Shown here piece by piece: positions 1 to 8,788 of a stretch of 40,152 nucleotides of DNA; the stretch's first letter is position 1; each line of letters starts with the position of its first letter. The notes below the pieces were generated by a model. It searched no databases and was not told where the DNA came from. It saw only the letters and a list, made by a program, of their open reading frames with translations. This stretch comes from Hyphomicrobiales bacterium (lineage in GTDB: Bacteria > Pseudomonadota > Alphaproteobacteria > Rhizobiales > Aestuariivirgaceae), in NCBI GenBank assembly GCA_020029455.1, contig JAIBJH010000001.1:1-40152 (forward strand), read 5' to 3'. A program made the translations under genes and the position numbers.

Positions 1-272
1 ATCATCTGGGCTGCGTAGTTCCACTCATAGACGGCGGAGGAGACATCAAGCCCCTCATAGCATTGCAGGCGGATGAGCTTCCGCCCCAGCGCTTCCGACA
101 GAACCTTGGCGATCTCCGTCTTGCCAACCCCTGCCTCTCCTTCAAGGAACAGCGGCCTTCCCATCTTCAGCGCCAGATACACCACAGTGCCGAGATCGCG
201 CCCCGCGATGTACCCCGCCGACTTGAGCAGCGTAACGGTATCATCAATTGAGGAAGGCAGAGATATTGTCAT
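1..272 (-). CDS. coxD: MoxR-family AAA+ ATPase, CoxD-like (3' part lies outside the window)
   Basis: Only the first 90 codons are present; the gene runs off the left edge. The translation begins MTISLPSSIDDTV and carries a Walker A motif GEAGVGKT at about residues 45-52, followed by KVLSEALGRKLIRLQCYEGLD, a pattern typical of MoxR ATPases of the CoxD type. CoxD proteins are known to help mature the sulfurated Mo-Cu centre of CO dehydrogenase in Oligotropha. Here it is the fourth gene of a coxS-coxL-coxM-coxD array on the same strand, separated from coxM by 175 bases that hold a palindromic repeat, so it may be transcribed with the operon. The start is the only ATG in frame before a stop. The subfamily call is an inference from context, because the sensor and lid regions are missing. 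Confidence 0.8.
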   Translation of the reverse strand, partial: MTISLPSSIDDTVTLLKSAGYIAGRDLGTVVYLALKMGRPLFLEGEAGVGKTEIAKVLSEALGRKLIRLQCYEGLDVSSAVYEWNYAAQM

Positions 273-293
273 TCAGTTAGAGTTTCCAACTAT

Positions 294-376
294 CGTCACC
301 CCCGCGAAGGCGGGGGTCCCGCTTTCCTTGAAGCTGCACCGTCCAAAGCGGGATGCCCGCCTGCGCGGGCATGACG
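294..376. repeat. Palindromic intergenic repeat (CGTCA...TGACG)
   Basis: The gap between coxM and coxD holds an imperfect inverted repeat. The left part reads CGTCACCCCCGCGAAGGCGG and the right part GCCCGCCTGCGCGGGCATGA followed by CG, with GGTCCCGCTTT and AAAGCGGGATGCC inside. Elements ending in CGTCAT...ATGACG with GCGGGC cores are frequent in alphaproteobacterial intergenic regions; this copy is inside an operon. Possible roles are mRNA stabilisation or a mobile miniature repeat; neither is shown here. Confidence 0.7.
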
Positions 377-447
377 GTATAGGGTGGGATAGAAATTACA
401 ACACCCGCCGACAAAGCCAGCGGGTGTTGCAAGATTCATCAGCGAAA

Positions 448-1245
448 CTACTTCGCCGCAGCAACAGCGCGGCGGGCCAGCACCGAAACCAGATGGGCGC
501 GGTAGGCGGCGGTGGCATGCATGTCGTTGAGAAGACCGCGCGGCGGCACCTTGATGGCCGCAATGGACTTCTCGCTGAACTCCTTCGAGAGCGCAGCTTC
601 CATGTCCGCCACGCGGAAGGCGGCAGGACCTGCGCCGGTGACGCCGACGCGCGCCTTGCCATCTTTTCCCTGGGCCACGAACACACCCGTGAGGGCATAG
701 CGCGAGGCCGGGTTGGGGAACTTCTGGTGCGCGGCGCGCTTCGGGATGGGGAAGCTCACCGCCGTGATGATCTCGCCCTTCTTCAGCGCTGTCTGGAACA
801 GGCCGGTGAAGAACTTGTCCGCCGGGATCTTCCTCTGGTTGGTGACGATGGTGGCACCCAGCGCGAGGCAAGCCGACGGATAATCCGACGCCGGATCAGC
901 GTTGGCGATGGAGCCGCCAATGGTGCCCTTGTGGCGCACATGAACACCGCCGATCTTGCCTGCCATTTCGGCAAGCGCCGGAATGGCTTTCTTGACGGCG
1001 GAAGAGCTGGCAACTTCCATATGCGTGGTGCCCGCGCCGATGACTACGGCGCCGGCTGAAGCCTTGATGCCGGACATTGCCTTGATGCCCGAAAGATCCA
1101 CCACGTCCTTGGGCGCCCGCAGGCCCTGCTTCATGGTGGGAAGGATCGTGTGCCCGCCGGCGAGATAAACGCCGTCCTTGGACTTCTTGAGAAGCGCCGC
1201 AGCGGCAGCGACCGTGGCAGGGCGGTGATAGTTGAAGTTTTCCAT
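448..1245 (-). CDS. coxM: Molybdenum hydroxylase medium subunit (FAD-binding), CoxM-like
   Basis: This 265-aa protein is the flavin subunit of a xanthine-oxidase-family hydroxylase. The FAD-binding signatures are AGGHTILP at residues 29-36 (family form AGGxSLLP) and TIGGSIANADP at 108-118, followed by the C-terminal CO-dehydrogenase flavoprotein domain. It passes electrons from the Fe-S subunit to a quinone or other acceptor. It starts 18 bases downstream of the coxL stop with a strong ribosome binding site (GGGAGGAAA), so it is co-transcribed. The length is close to the usual 265-290 residues. The His in place of the usual Gln in AGGQSL is a variation seen in form II-like proteins, as far as I know. 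The substrate of the complex is not determined by this subunit. Confidence 0.88.
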   Translation of the reverse strand: MENFNYHRPATVAAAAALLKKSKDGVYLAGGHTILPTMKQGLRAPKDVVDLSGIKAMSGIKASAGAVVIGAGTTHMEVASSSAVKKAIPALAEMAGKIGGVHVRHKGTIGGSIANADPASDYPSACLALGATIVTNQRKIPADKFFTGLFQTALKKGEIITAVSFPIPKRAAHQKFPNPASRYALTGVFVAQGKDGKARVGVTGAGPAAFRVADMEAALSKEFSEKSIAAIKVPPRGLLNDMHATAAYRAHLVSVLARRAVAAAK

Positions 1246-1263
1246 TTTGTTTCCTCCCTGACC

Positions 1264-3627
1264 TTACTCAGCCGCCTTGCGCATGCCTTGCATCGCCTGC
1301 CACACGGTAAGCGGCGTTGCCGGCATCGGCAGTTCTCGCACGCCGATGGCGTCGGTGATGGCGTTGATGACCGCAGGCGGCGAACCGATGGCGCCAGCCT
1401 CGCCGCAGCCCTTCATCCCCATGGGATTGGTCGGGCACGGCGTGCAGGTGAAGCCGAGCTTGAATTCGCCGATCGACGGCATGTTGCGGGCCCGCGGCAT
1501 GTTGTAGTCCATGTAGGACGCAGTGAGCAGTTGCCCTGAGTCCTCGTCATAAACGCAAGCCTCCAAGAGCGCCTGGCCAATGCCTTGGGCAACGCCGCCC
1601 TGGACCTGGCCTTCGACGATCATCGGGTTGATGAGATTGCCGAAATCGTCAACGCAGGTATAGCGCACCACTTCCGTAAAGCCCGTATCCATGTCCACAT
1701 CCACTTCACAGACGTGAACGCCGGCGGGGAACACGAAGTTCGCCGGATCATGGAAAGCGCTTTCCTTGATGCCGGGTTCGAAGCCCGGTTTGTGGGCGAC
1801 ATAGGCCTGCAGCGCAACCGCGCTCCAATCCATCTTCTTGTCGGTGCCGGTCACCGTAAAGGCACCGTCCTTGAACTCTATGTCGTCAGCAGATGCTTCC
1901 ATGCAGTGGGCGGCAACCGTCTTTGCCTTGGTGATGGCCTTGTCCAACGCCTTGGAGATGGCATGCATGCCGACAGCGCCGGAACGCGAGCCATAAGTGC
2001 CCATGCCGAACTGCACCTTGTCTGTATCGCCATGGACAACCGACACGTTGTTGATGTCAATGCCCAGACGGTCCGAGACAAGCTGCGCAAAGGTCGTCTC
2101 ATGGCCCTGGCCGTGAGAATGGGAACCCGTGAGGATTTCCACCGTGCCGACCGGGTTGACGCGCACTTCTGCCGATTCCCACAAACCGACGCCCGCGCCG
2201 AGCGAACCTACGGCAGCGGACGGCGCAATGCCGCAGGCTTCGATATAGGCCGAGAGCCCGACGCCGCGCAGCTTGCCGCGCTTTGCCGCTTCCGCCTTGC
2301 GGGCCTTGACGTTTCTGTAGTCGGAAAGTTCCAGCGCCTTGTCCAGCGCCGCGCCATAGTCACCGGCGTCATACATCATGATGACCGGCGTCTGATGCGG
2401 GAAGCTGGTGATGAAGTTACGACGGCGGAACTCCGCCGGGTCCATCTTCAATTCCCGCGCTGCCGTTTCCATAAGCCGCTCGACGACATAGGTGGCCTCA
2501 GGCCGCCCTGCCCCACGATAGGCATCGACAGGAGAAGTGTTGGTGTAGACCGCATCCACCTCCGCGTAGATGTTGGGGATGTTGTACTGGCCTGACAGCA
2601 GCGTGGCATAGAGATAGGTCGGCACGCAGCTTGCGAAGGTCGAGAGATAGGCACCCATTGACGCGATGGTATGGACGCGAAGGCCGGTGATCTTGCCCGA
2701 GGAATCGGTGGCAAGCTCGGCCTTGGTCACATGGTCGCGGCCATGGGCATCGGAGAGGAAGCTTTCGGTGCGATCTGCCGTCCACTTAACGGGACGCCCG
2801 CCCACGCGCTTCGAAGCCCAGAGGCAAACGACTTCTTCGGCATAGATGAAGATCTTCGAGCCGAAGCCGCCGCCCACATCAGGGGCAATCACGCGAAGTT
2901 TGTGTTCCGGGCAAAGGCCGTGGAAAGCCGAGATGACAAGCCGCGCCACATGCGGGTTCTGGCTGGTGGTGTAGAGCGTGTAGTGATCATCGCCTGTGTC
3001 ATAGGAACCGATCGCGGCGCGTGGCTCCATGGCATTTGGAATGAGCCGGTTGTTGACGATGTCGAGCTTTGTCACATGGGCTGCGCTCTTGAAGGCCGCA
3101 GCCGTCGCGGCTTCATCGCCCAGCCCCCAGTTGTAGACATTGTTGTTGGCCGCCTCCTTGTGTACCTGGGCCTTGGTGGACATGGCCTTGGCGGCATCCA
3201 CATTATGCGGCAGCGCATTGTAGGAAACATTGACAGCCGCAGCGGCAGCAGCCGCCTGCGCCTTGCTGTCAGCAACGACGACAGCCACATGATCGCCCAC
3301 ATAGCGCACCTTGCCGACAGCGAGGATGGGATGCGGACCCGCCTTCATGGCGCTGCCGTCCTTGGAATGAATCATCCAGCCGCAGATAAGTCCACCGATC
3401 TTGTCTTCTGCCACATCGGAGCCGGTGAAAACGCCGAGCACGCCGGGCATGCCCGCCGCTTTTTTTGTGTTGATCGACTTGATCTCCGCATGGGCATGGG
3501 GACTGCGCACGAAAACAGCGTAGGCCTGGCCCTTGAGATTGATGTCATCCGTGTACCGGCCCTTGCCGGTGATGAAACGATTGTCTTCCTTGCGCTTGAC
3601 GGAAGCGCCAACTCCAGTTGCATTCAT
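1264..3627 (-). CDS. coxL: Molybdenum hydroxylase large subunit, CoxL form II type
   Basis: This 787-aa protein is the molybdopterin-cytosine-dinucleotide-binding catalytic subunit. It begins with the typical VGASVKRKEDNRFITGKGRY and has GGGFGSK at residues 252-258 and the active-site loop AYRGAGR at 369-375. Form I CoxL, the enzyme shown to oxidise CO in Oligotropha, has AYxCSFR with the Cu-ligating Cys; that Cys is absent here. The loop therefore identifies a form II protein, for which CO oxidation is disputed and other substrates (aldehydes, N-heterocycles) are possible. The gene order S-L-M also matches form II clusters, whereas form I is M-S-L. The start has a good ribosome binding site (GGGAGG, spacing 8) and sits 15 bases after the coxS stop. 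Gene symbol by family, not by substrate. Confidence 0.9.
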   Translation of the reverse strand: MNATGVGASVKRKEDNRFITGKGRYTDDINLKGQAYAVFVRSPHAHAEIKSINTKKAAGMPGVLGVFTGSDVAEDKIGGLICGWMIHSKDGSAMKAGPHPILAVGKVRYVGDHVAVVVADSKAQAAAAAAAVNVSYNALPHNVDAAKAMSTKAQVHKEAANNNVYNWGLGDEAATAAAFKSAAHVTKLDIVNNRLIPNAMEPRAAIGSYDTGDDHYTLYTTSQNPHVARLVISAFHGLCPEHKLRVIAPDVGGGFGSKIFIYAEEVVCLWASKRVGGRPVKWTADRTESFLSDAHGRDHVTKAELATDSSGKITGLRVHTIASMGAYLSTFASCVPTYLYATLLSGQYNIPNIYAEVDAVYTNTSPVDAYRGAGRPEATYVVERLMETAARELKMDPAEFRRRNFITSFPHQTPVIMMYDAGDYGAALDKALELSDYRNVKARKAEAAKRGKLRGVGLSAYIEACGIAPSAAVGSLGAGVGLWESAEVRVNPVGTVEILTGSHSHGQGHETTFAQLVSDRLGIDINNVSVVHGDTDKVQFGMGTYGSRSGAVGMHAISKALDKAITKAKTVAAHCMEASADDIEFKDGAFTVTGTDKKMDWSAVALQAYVAHKPGFEPGIKESAFHDPANFVFPAGVHVCEVDVDMDTGFTEVVRYTCVDDFGNLINPMIVEGQVQGGVAQGIGQALLEACVYDEDSGQLLTASYMDYNMPRARNMPSIGEFKLGFTCTPCPTNPMGMKGCGEAGAIGSPPAVINAITDAIGVRELPMPATPLTVWQAMQGMRKAAE

Positions 3628-3642
3628 GGCAATGCCTCCCGA

Positions 3643-4107
<465 letters not shown>

Positions 4108-4298
4108 CTCTTCCTCCCGCACGTGTTGGCGTTTGCGCCCCACAACCACGCGAGGCGCCGCCTATCACACTGGTGCCACATTCAACTTCATCACTGCCGC
4201 AGGAGTTGGTCAAGCAATACCAAGGTATGTTGCAGCGCACATGAAACTTTCCGCGCGCGTCGTCCGTTACTGTCGCTAGATTGTTTGAGAGGTTCAGC

Positions 4299-4733
4299 AT
4301 GTTCCGACTCCTGCGCTCGGCTTTGATGGCACTGATACTGGTGCTGTTTGTCGCACCTTCCTGGTCCCAAGCGGTTTCTGATGCTGATACCTCCGCCATG
4401 CAGCAGGTGATCCAGAGCCAGCTTGACGCCTTTGCAGGCGATCGCGGCGAAGAGGCTTACTCCCATGCCGCGCCCATCGTGAAAATGGCCTTCCCCGACG
4501 TGGATCGCTTCATGGCCATGGTGAAGGGTGGCTATCAGCCCGTCTATCGCAACACGGCGCGGGAATTTGTTGAGTCTTCCATGAGTTCCGCAGGCCGCCC
4601 CATCATCCGCATGCGGCTGACCGCGCTCGACGGAAAGCGCTACGAGGCTCTCTACACCATGGAACAGCAGCCCGACGGCACCTGGAAGATCGCCGGCTGC
4701 GTGTTGATCGAAATTCCCGGATTGGACGCCTAG
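4299..4733 (+). CDS. Secreted DUF4864-family protein
   Basis: The 144-aa protein starts at the ATG at 4299 (MFRLLRSALMALILVLF), which has GAGAGG upstream; a TTG at 4281 in the same frame would lengthen it by 6 residues. The first 25 residues form a signal peptide ending near PSWSQA. The mature part (VIQSQLDAFAGDRGEEAYSH, then VYRNTAREF and a final WKIAGCVLIEIPG) resembles the DUF4864 fold, a small SnoaL/NTF2-like domain in alphaproteobacterial periplasmic proteins of unknown function. Its stop codon overlaps the stop codon of the convergent exporter gene in a shared CTAG. No functional link to its neighbours is visible. Confidence 0.8.
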   Translation: MFRLLRSALMALILVLFVAPSWSQAVSDADTSAMQQVIQSQLDAFAGDRGEEAYSHAAPIVKMAFPDVDRFMAMVKGGYQPVYRNTAREFVESSMSSAGRPIIRMRLTALDGKRYEALYTMEQQPDGTWKIAGCVLIEIPGLDA

Positions 4734-5638
4734 TTTCCTTTCTTGCTCGTCAGCCAAGCAAGCGTGGCACCTGAAATGATGATCAGCAAGGCGCCCATCA
4801 TCTGAACGCCAGATAGTCGCTCGCCCAAGAAAGCGAAGGCACCGGCGATGGCAACAAGCGGTATGAGATTGAATGATGCTCCCGCAAGGGCGGCCGTGAC
4901 ATGCTTGAGTGCTGCAAGATATAGCCAATAGGCGGCTGCGTAATACAACAAGCCAGTCAACACTGCGCCGAAGACATCACTCAATGAGATCGCAGCCAAT
5001 GGCGATGTGTAACTCGAGTCGGCCAGCGCTAGGTGCAATGTCGCAGCCCACAGACAAGCGGCAGTTTGCTGAATGGCGGTCAAAACAAGCGGATCGACAT
5101 ACTGTCCCACTCTGCGGGAACTGACCGTGTAGATCGCGCATAGACCGACTGCCGCCAGCATATACGCCACACCGAGCGAATCTTGCACGGCAACACCGGT
5201 GCCGCCGACGGCGCCTGCAACAAGGAGCGCACCCGCAAATCCCGTAACCACAGTTACGGCCGCTCCAACTGTCGCTCTTTCGCGCAGGAAGAGATGCGCC
5301 AGGATGAGGATCAGGAACGGCTCCAATGCCCACAGCAAAGATGCAGTTCCAGCCGGAATGCGCTGCAGGCCTAGCATGCTGAAGGTGTAGGAAATGCCGG
5401 GATTCAACAACCCTAGCGCGGCTGCAAGCAGAAACTCGCGGCCAGAGGGCAATTCTTTGTGCAAGACCCGGCACAGCAGCAGAAGCACGGCTGAACTCGC
5501 CAGCATCTGAATGAAGAGCAAGGTGACAGGAGCAATGGAGCTCAGGAGCACCTTGTTGAGGACGGTTGCCGCGCCCCAGAACACACTTGCGAGGAACAGC
5601 AGAATGACGGGCTGAAAGCCCGCGTGACCACGCGTCAT
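4730..5638 (-). CDS. EamA (DMT superfamily) inner-membrane transporter
   Basis: The 302-aa protein is almost wholly hydrophobic, with about ten predicted transmembrane helices arranged as two EamA repeats. The first repeat begins ILLFLASVFWGAATVLNKVL and the second begins SLGVAYMLAAVGLCAIYTVS. The end KKGN is a short cytoplasmic tail. DMT/EamA proteins export or import metabolites such as amino acids or nucleotides; the substrate cannot be read from the sequence. It converges with the DUF4864 gene, the two stops sharing four bases. It stands alone on its strand, with 352 bases to the next gene. Confidence 0.88.
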   Translation of the reverse strand: MTRGHAGFQPVILLFLASVFWGAATVLNKVLLSSIAPVTLLFIQMLASSAVLLLLCRVLHKELPSGREFLLAAALGLLNPGISYTFSMLGLQRIPAGTASLLWALEPFLILILAHLFLRERATVGAAVTVVTGFAGALLVAGAVGGTGVAVQDSLGVAYMLAAVGLCAIYTVSSRRVGQYVDPLVLTAIQQTAACLWAATLHLALADSSYTSPLAAISLSDVFGAVLTGLLYYAAAYWLYLAALKHVTAALAGASFNLIPLVAIAGAFAFLGERLSGVQMMGALLIIISGATLAWLTSKKGN

Positions 5639-5990
5639 GGCCTATCTCCGAATTTTGAGGGATCAGTTAAGTTTGCCTAGCAGTGCCTAGCAGCTGCGGC
5701 ATTCGCCATCGCAGCCGTCATACCCTGGCTTTCGGAGCGGGCGGCGGTCCATGGCCCTTATTGTCAGCCCATGGTTGCAGCGTCAAGACAGCGATGCTGA
5801 TCGTCGTTCTGGGATTGGATGCCTGACTAAGGTCCCCTAGCGGTCAGCTGGAATCACGCTCTGAAGTTTCTCCATCGGCGTCCCGGACTTGATCCGGGAT
5901 CAACCAGCCGACCCAGCCTTTCCGCCCATCTGGGTGGGCGCATCAAGTGCGCTCCGTGGAGGAAGACAGTGCATTCCATCGTTCGGAAAT
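5639..5990. other. 352-bp intergenic region with two small palindromes
   Basis: No coding sequence with a credible start was seen on either strand. There is a hairpin TCCCGGA-cttga-TCCGGGA at 5881-5899, a core common in alphaproteobacterial repeats, and a second CGCCCA...TGGGCG at 5933-5950. The right part lies downstream of the decarboxylase gene (stop at 5991) and could help end its transcript, but no T-run follows either hairpin. The left part must contain the promoter of the EamA gene; no clear -35/-10 pair stands out. Confidence 0.5.
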
Positions 5991-7409
5991 CTAGTGTGCG
6001 TCGTCTCTGATCTTCCGCCACGCAGCAATCATCGCTTCGGCGCTGATGCGACCATCTTCATCGCTTGTTTCACCACCAATGACCGAAATCCGCATGATCT
6101 GCCGCCCACGCCACATGGCGCCACCTGCAAAGCACACGCCGTCCTGTTGGATGCGAGCAATAGTGTCTCGTGTGAGCTGATCGCCACGTTCCGCTTCGGC
6201 GTCTGTGCCAAAGCGCACGATGACCTGATTCAAGACCACATTGTTCAGAATTGTGACGCCGGGTTCCTTGGCGAGTGTTTCGGCCATGGAGCGCGCCACG
6301 CGGCAATGGCGTTCGATCATTTCAACAATGCCGCGCCTGCCTAGCGTCTTGATGATGCTCCAGGTGGCAAAGCCCCGAGCGCGTCGGGACAGCTCAGGCA
6401 CATAATGCGTGGGATCGCGTTCGCCTTCTGCGGCCGTAGGCAAGTAGCTCGCCGCGATGGTCATCGCCCTGCGATGAGCAAGTTCATTTCGCACGATGGC
6501 ATAACCGCAATCATAAGGCGTCTGCAGCCATTTGTGGCCATCTGTTGCCCATGAATCGGCAAGTTCGATGCCGGACGCCAGTGATCGCGTCGTTTGCGGC
6601 ACACGCGCCCACAGGCCAAAGGCGCCATCCACATGAACCCACGCGCCTTTGGCCTTCGCCAGCGGAACTAGCTTCTCGAAATCGTCAAACCCTCCGGTGT
6701 TGATTTGCCCCGCCTGCAAGATGACGATACAGGGGCCGTTGACTGCTGCAATGGCGCCGGCAAACGCACTGACCTCGATCGTGCCTTGGCTGTTCGTCGC
6801 AACGCGCACCACCCGATCATGGCCCAAGCCGAGAAACTGCAATGCCGAGAACACAGTCGCATGTGCATCATCGCCGATCAAAACCGTAATGGGCGACGCG
6901 CCAAACAGCCCCTTTGCATCGGCATCCCAACCCACCGCGCGCAAGACCTCGCCCCGCGCTGCGGCAAGACAAGTGAAATTGGCGACTGTTGCGCCGGTCG
7001 CGAAACCGACGGAAGACTCCTGCGGCAAATTGAACAACTCAAGCAGCCATTGCGCTGCCGCCGTTTCGGCTGCCGCTGCCGCAGGCGCTGCATGGTGGTT
7101 GCCGGTATTCTGGCCCCACGCGCTGGTCAGCCAGTCTGCTGCCACGCCGACTGGATGTGATGATCCTATAACCCAGCCAAAAAAGCGGGGGCCGGTTGCC
7201 ATCATGAGTCCGCGCTCTGCCTTGGCGGCCAGTTCGGCGATCACCGCCTCTGCGTTTTCGCCCTTCTCTGGCAGCGGCCCCTCAAAGGCTGACTTGGCTT
7301 CTTCGTAGCTTTGCAACGGGTGCGCTGGAAGCGAAGGTGCGCGAAGCCGGAAATGCGTTGCCGCATCTGCTGCCAACTCGAAAATGCGCTTCGTTTGCTT
7401 AACTGCCAT
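5991..7409 (-). CDS. PLP-dependent group II decarboxylase family protein (aromatic-amino-acid decarboxylase-like)
   Basis: The 472-aa protein from the ATG at 7409 (MAVKQTKRIF) has fold type I PLP decarboxylase features: a substrate-cap region with FFGWVIGSSHPVGVAADWL, HVDGAFG at about 259-265 (Asp261 should contact the PLP nitrogen) and TDGHKWL with Lys293 as the Schiff-base lysine. The C-terminal part includes GRRGIVEMIERHCRVARSMA, as in the DOPA/tyrosine decarboxylase group. The amino acid used is not predictable; many bacterial relatives lack a proven activity. An earlier in-frame start at 7463 would overlap the end of the next gene and is less likely. The ribosome binding site is weak for either start. 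Confidence 0.85.
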   Translation of the reverse strand: MAVKQTKRIFELAADAATHFRLRAPSLPAHPLQSYEEAKSAFEGPLPEKGENAEAVIAELAAKAERGLMMATGPRFFGWVIGSSHPVGVAADWLTSAWGQNTGNHHAAPAAAAAETAAAQWLLELFNLPQESSVGFATGATVANFTCLAAARGEVLRAVGWDADAKGLFGASPITVLIGDDAHATVFSALQFLGLGHDRVVRVATNSQGTIEVSAFAGAIAAVNGPCIVILQAGQINTGGFDDFEKLVPLAKAKGAWVHVDGAFGLWARVPQTTRSLASGIELADSWATDGHKWLQTPYDCGYAIVRNELAHRRAMTIAASYLPTAAEGERDPTHYVPELSRRARGFATWSIIKTLGRRGIVEMIERHCRVARSMAETLAKEPGVTILNNVVLNQVIVRFGTDAEAERGDQLTRDTIARIQQDGVCFAGGAMWRGRQIMRISVIGGETSDEDGRISAEAMIAAWRKIRDDAH

Positions 7410-7447
7410 CGGCAATACCCAGGGACCTACTTTAACTGCTGCCGCAC

Positions 7448-7765
7448 TCACGGATTGACGCAAAAACCTCGTGTCACCGTGCAGCGTGGCTTGCCCACGA
7501 TCTGCTTGCCGCTGGAATCAATGGCAACCCCGCCACCGACGCAGGCCATAGCCGCACTCTCAACAACGAGTTTCTTGCCATACTGCTTCTTCAGCTTGCC
7601 GACTTGCCTGAGAACCAGGGTATTGGCCTTTCTGCTTGCTCTCTTTGCCGTGTCGGCAACGGCGCTTTCCTGGATGACGCCACAGAACGCCTGCGCCTGG
7701 ACGGTGGTGCCAGCTACAAGAATTGCCACGCCCAGCAGCAAAAATGAAAGCCGTTTTCCCGACAT
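7448..7765 (-). CDS. Small secreted protein with four cysteines, unknown function
   Basis: The 105-aa protein has a clear signal peptide (MSGKRLSFLLLGVAILVAGT, cleavage near TTVQAQA). The mature part is basic in the middle (KRASRKANTLVLRQVGKLKK) and contains four Cys, in FCGV, ACVG, RCTV and FCVN, which could form two disulfides in the periplasm. I do not recognise the family. It lies 38 bases upstream of the decarboxylase start on the same strand, so the two may be co-transcribed. Confidence 0.65.
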   Translation of the reverse strand: MSGKRLSFLLLGVAILVAGTTVQAQAFCGVIQESAVADTAKRASRKANTLVLRQVGKLKKQYGKKLVVESAAMACVGGGVAIDSSGKQIVGKPRCTVTRGFCVNP

Positions 7766-7855
7766 GTGTCTCTCCCGTGTGTTCTTGCCCCGCTGATTTG
7801 CTAGACTATTCCCGCCAGCAGCACAATGTGGCCCGCACTTGAAGGAGCTCGCCTA

Positions 7856-7888
7856 ATGGGAAGGTTTTCAGTTAGTCTCGCGCAATGA
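7856..7888 (+). CDS. Possible 10-codon leader peptide before the DUF2585 gene
   Basis: A strong Shine-Dalgarno AAGGAG at 7842-7847 is spaced 8 bases from ATG 7856, which opens a reading frame MGRFSVSLAQ ending in TGA 7886-7888. The stop overlaps the start codon of the next gene in ATGA (7885-7888). The downstream gene has no recognisable ribosome binding site of its own and its frame is closed upstream by TAG at 7873. The pattern fits translational coupling through a minicistron. It could also be chance. Confidence 0.4.
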   Translation: MGRFSVSLAQ

Positions 7889-8463
7889 CTGATTCACGGC
7901 GAGCATACGAAGGCGTCATCCGCCATCTGCCAACCCTTGCCTTACTTGTCATCTTTGCCGCTGCCTTACTGCTCATGGGCCGCGAGCCCATCTGCAAATG
8001 CGGCTACGTGAAGCTCTGGCATGGCGTGGTCATGAGTTCGGAAAATTCCCAGCACATCTCCGACTGGTACACCTTCTCCCATATCATCCACGGCTTCATC
8101 TTCTATGGGCTGACCTGGATCATCGGTCCGCGCTGGAGCTTTGCCACGCGGCTTGCTTTGGCAACCGCCGTCGAAGGTGCATGGGAAGTGTTCGAGAACA
8201 CCGACTTCATTATCAACCGCTATCGGGAAGCAACCATCTCGCTCGACTACTATGGCGATAGCGTGCTGAATTCGATGTTCGACATTCTGGCGATGATCGC
8301 AGGCTTCTATGCTGCTTCGCGCCTGCCTGTCACCTTAACCATCGCACTTGCGGTCGCCATGGAATTGGGCGTGGGCTACATGATCCGTGACAACCTTGCC
8401 CTCAACATCATCATGCTGCTCTGGCCGCTGGACGCGATCAAGCAATGGCAGGCGGGCGGATAG
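7885..8463 (+). CDS. UPF0314/DUF2585 family membrane protein
   Basis: The 192-aa protein has about five hydrophobic helices (LALLVIFAAALLLM; SHIIHGFIFYGLTWII; MFDILAMIAGFYAA; VTLTIALAVAMELGV; LNIIMLLWPLDAI). The conserved core GREPICKCGYVKLWHG plus SSENSQHISDWYTFSH is typical of UPF0314 proteins of Rhizobiales and related orders. The many conserved Cys, His and Glu residues near the membrane surface (EGAWEVFENTDFIINRYRE) suggest a metal- or haem-linked role, but no function is established. The start ATG overlaps a short upstream frame and lacks its own ribosome binding site. Confidence 0.88.
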   Translation: MTDSRRAYEGVIRHLPTLALLVIFAAALLLMGREPICKCGYVKLWHGVVMSSENSQHISDWYTFSHIIHGFIFYGLTWIIGPRWSFATRLALATAVEGAWEVFENTDFIINRYREATISLDYYGDSVLNSMFDILAMIAGFYAASRLPVTLTIALAVAMELGVGYMIRDNLALNIIMLLWPLDAIKQWQAGG

Positions 8464-8469
8464 ATTGGC

Positions 8470-8742
8470 TCAGTGGCCGACGAACTGGCCGATGAAGGGC
8501 TGCGGATAAACCGGCTCGATGATGTAATAGGGAATGAGCGTCACATAGGCCTCGCCATCGGCGATGATCCGGCAAATATCGCCCTCAACTGATGAGACCC
8601 AGGCTTCGCGGCCATCCGGCACCATCACTGTGTGGCCAGGCGTGCACCAGTTTTGATCCTGCTGCGGTGGCACAGCAACAGGCGCTGGCGAAAATGCCAG
8701 ACTTGCTACAACGAGGCTGTGTGCCAACTCACTCATTTCCAT
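8470..8742 (-). CDS. Small hypothetical protein, possibly exported
   Basis: The 90-aa protein has a weak signal-like start (SLVVASLAFSPAPVAVPP) followed by a domain with two Cys (QNWCTPGHTV and EGDICRIIADG) and a hydrophobic-aromatic end (YYIIEPVYPQPFIG). The repeated pattern GREAWVSSVEGDICRI resembles short beta-strand surface domains. I do not recognise the family. A second ATG two codons in (MSELAHS) is an equally possible start. It converges with the DUF2585 gene, six bases away. Confidence 0.55.
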   Translation of the reverse strand: MEMSELAHSLVVASLAFSPAPVAVPPQQDQNWCTPGHTVMVPDGREAWVSSVEGDICRIIADGEAYVTLIPYYIIEPVYPQPFIGQFVGH

Positions 8743-8788
8743 TCCGTGCGTGATGCCAAGCTAGCCAAACTTGCGCGTCGCTGCAATC

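Noticed and set aside
4191..4928. 245-codon minus-strand frame across the DUF4864 gene
   Set aside because: It is antisense to a secreted protein with a good signal peptide and overlaps the end of the EamA gene; no domain is visible.
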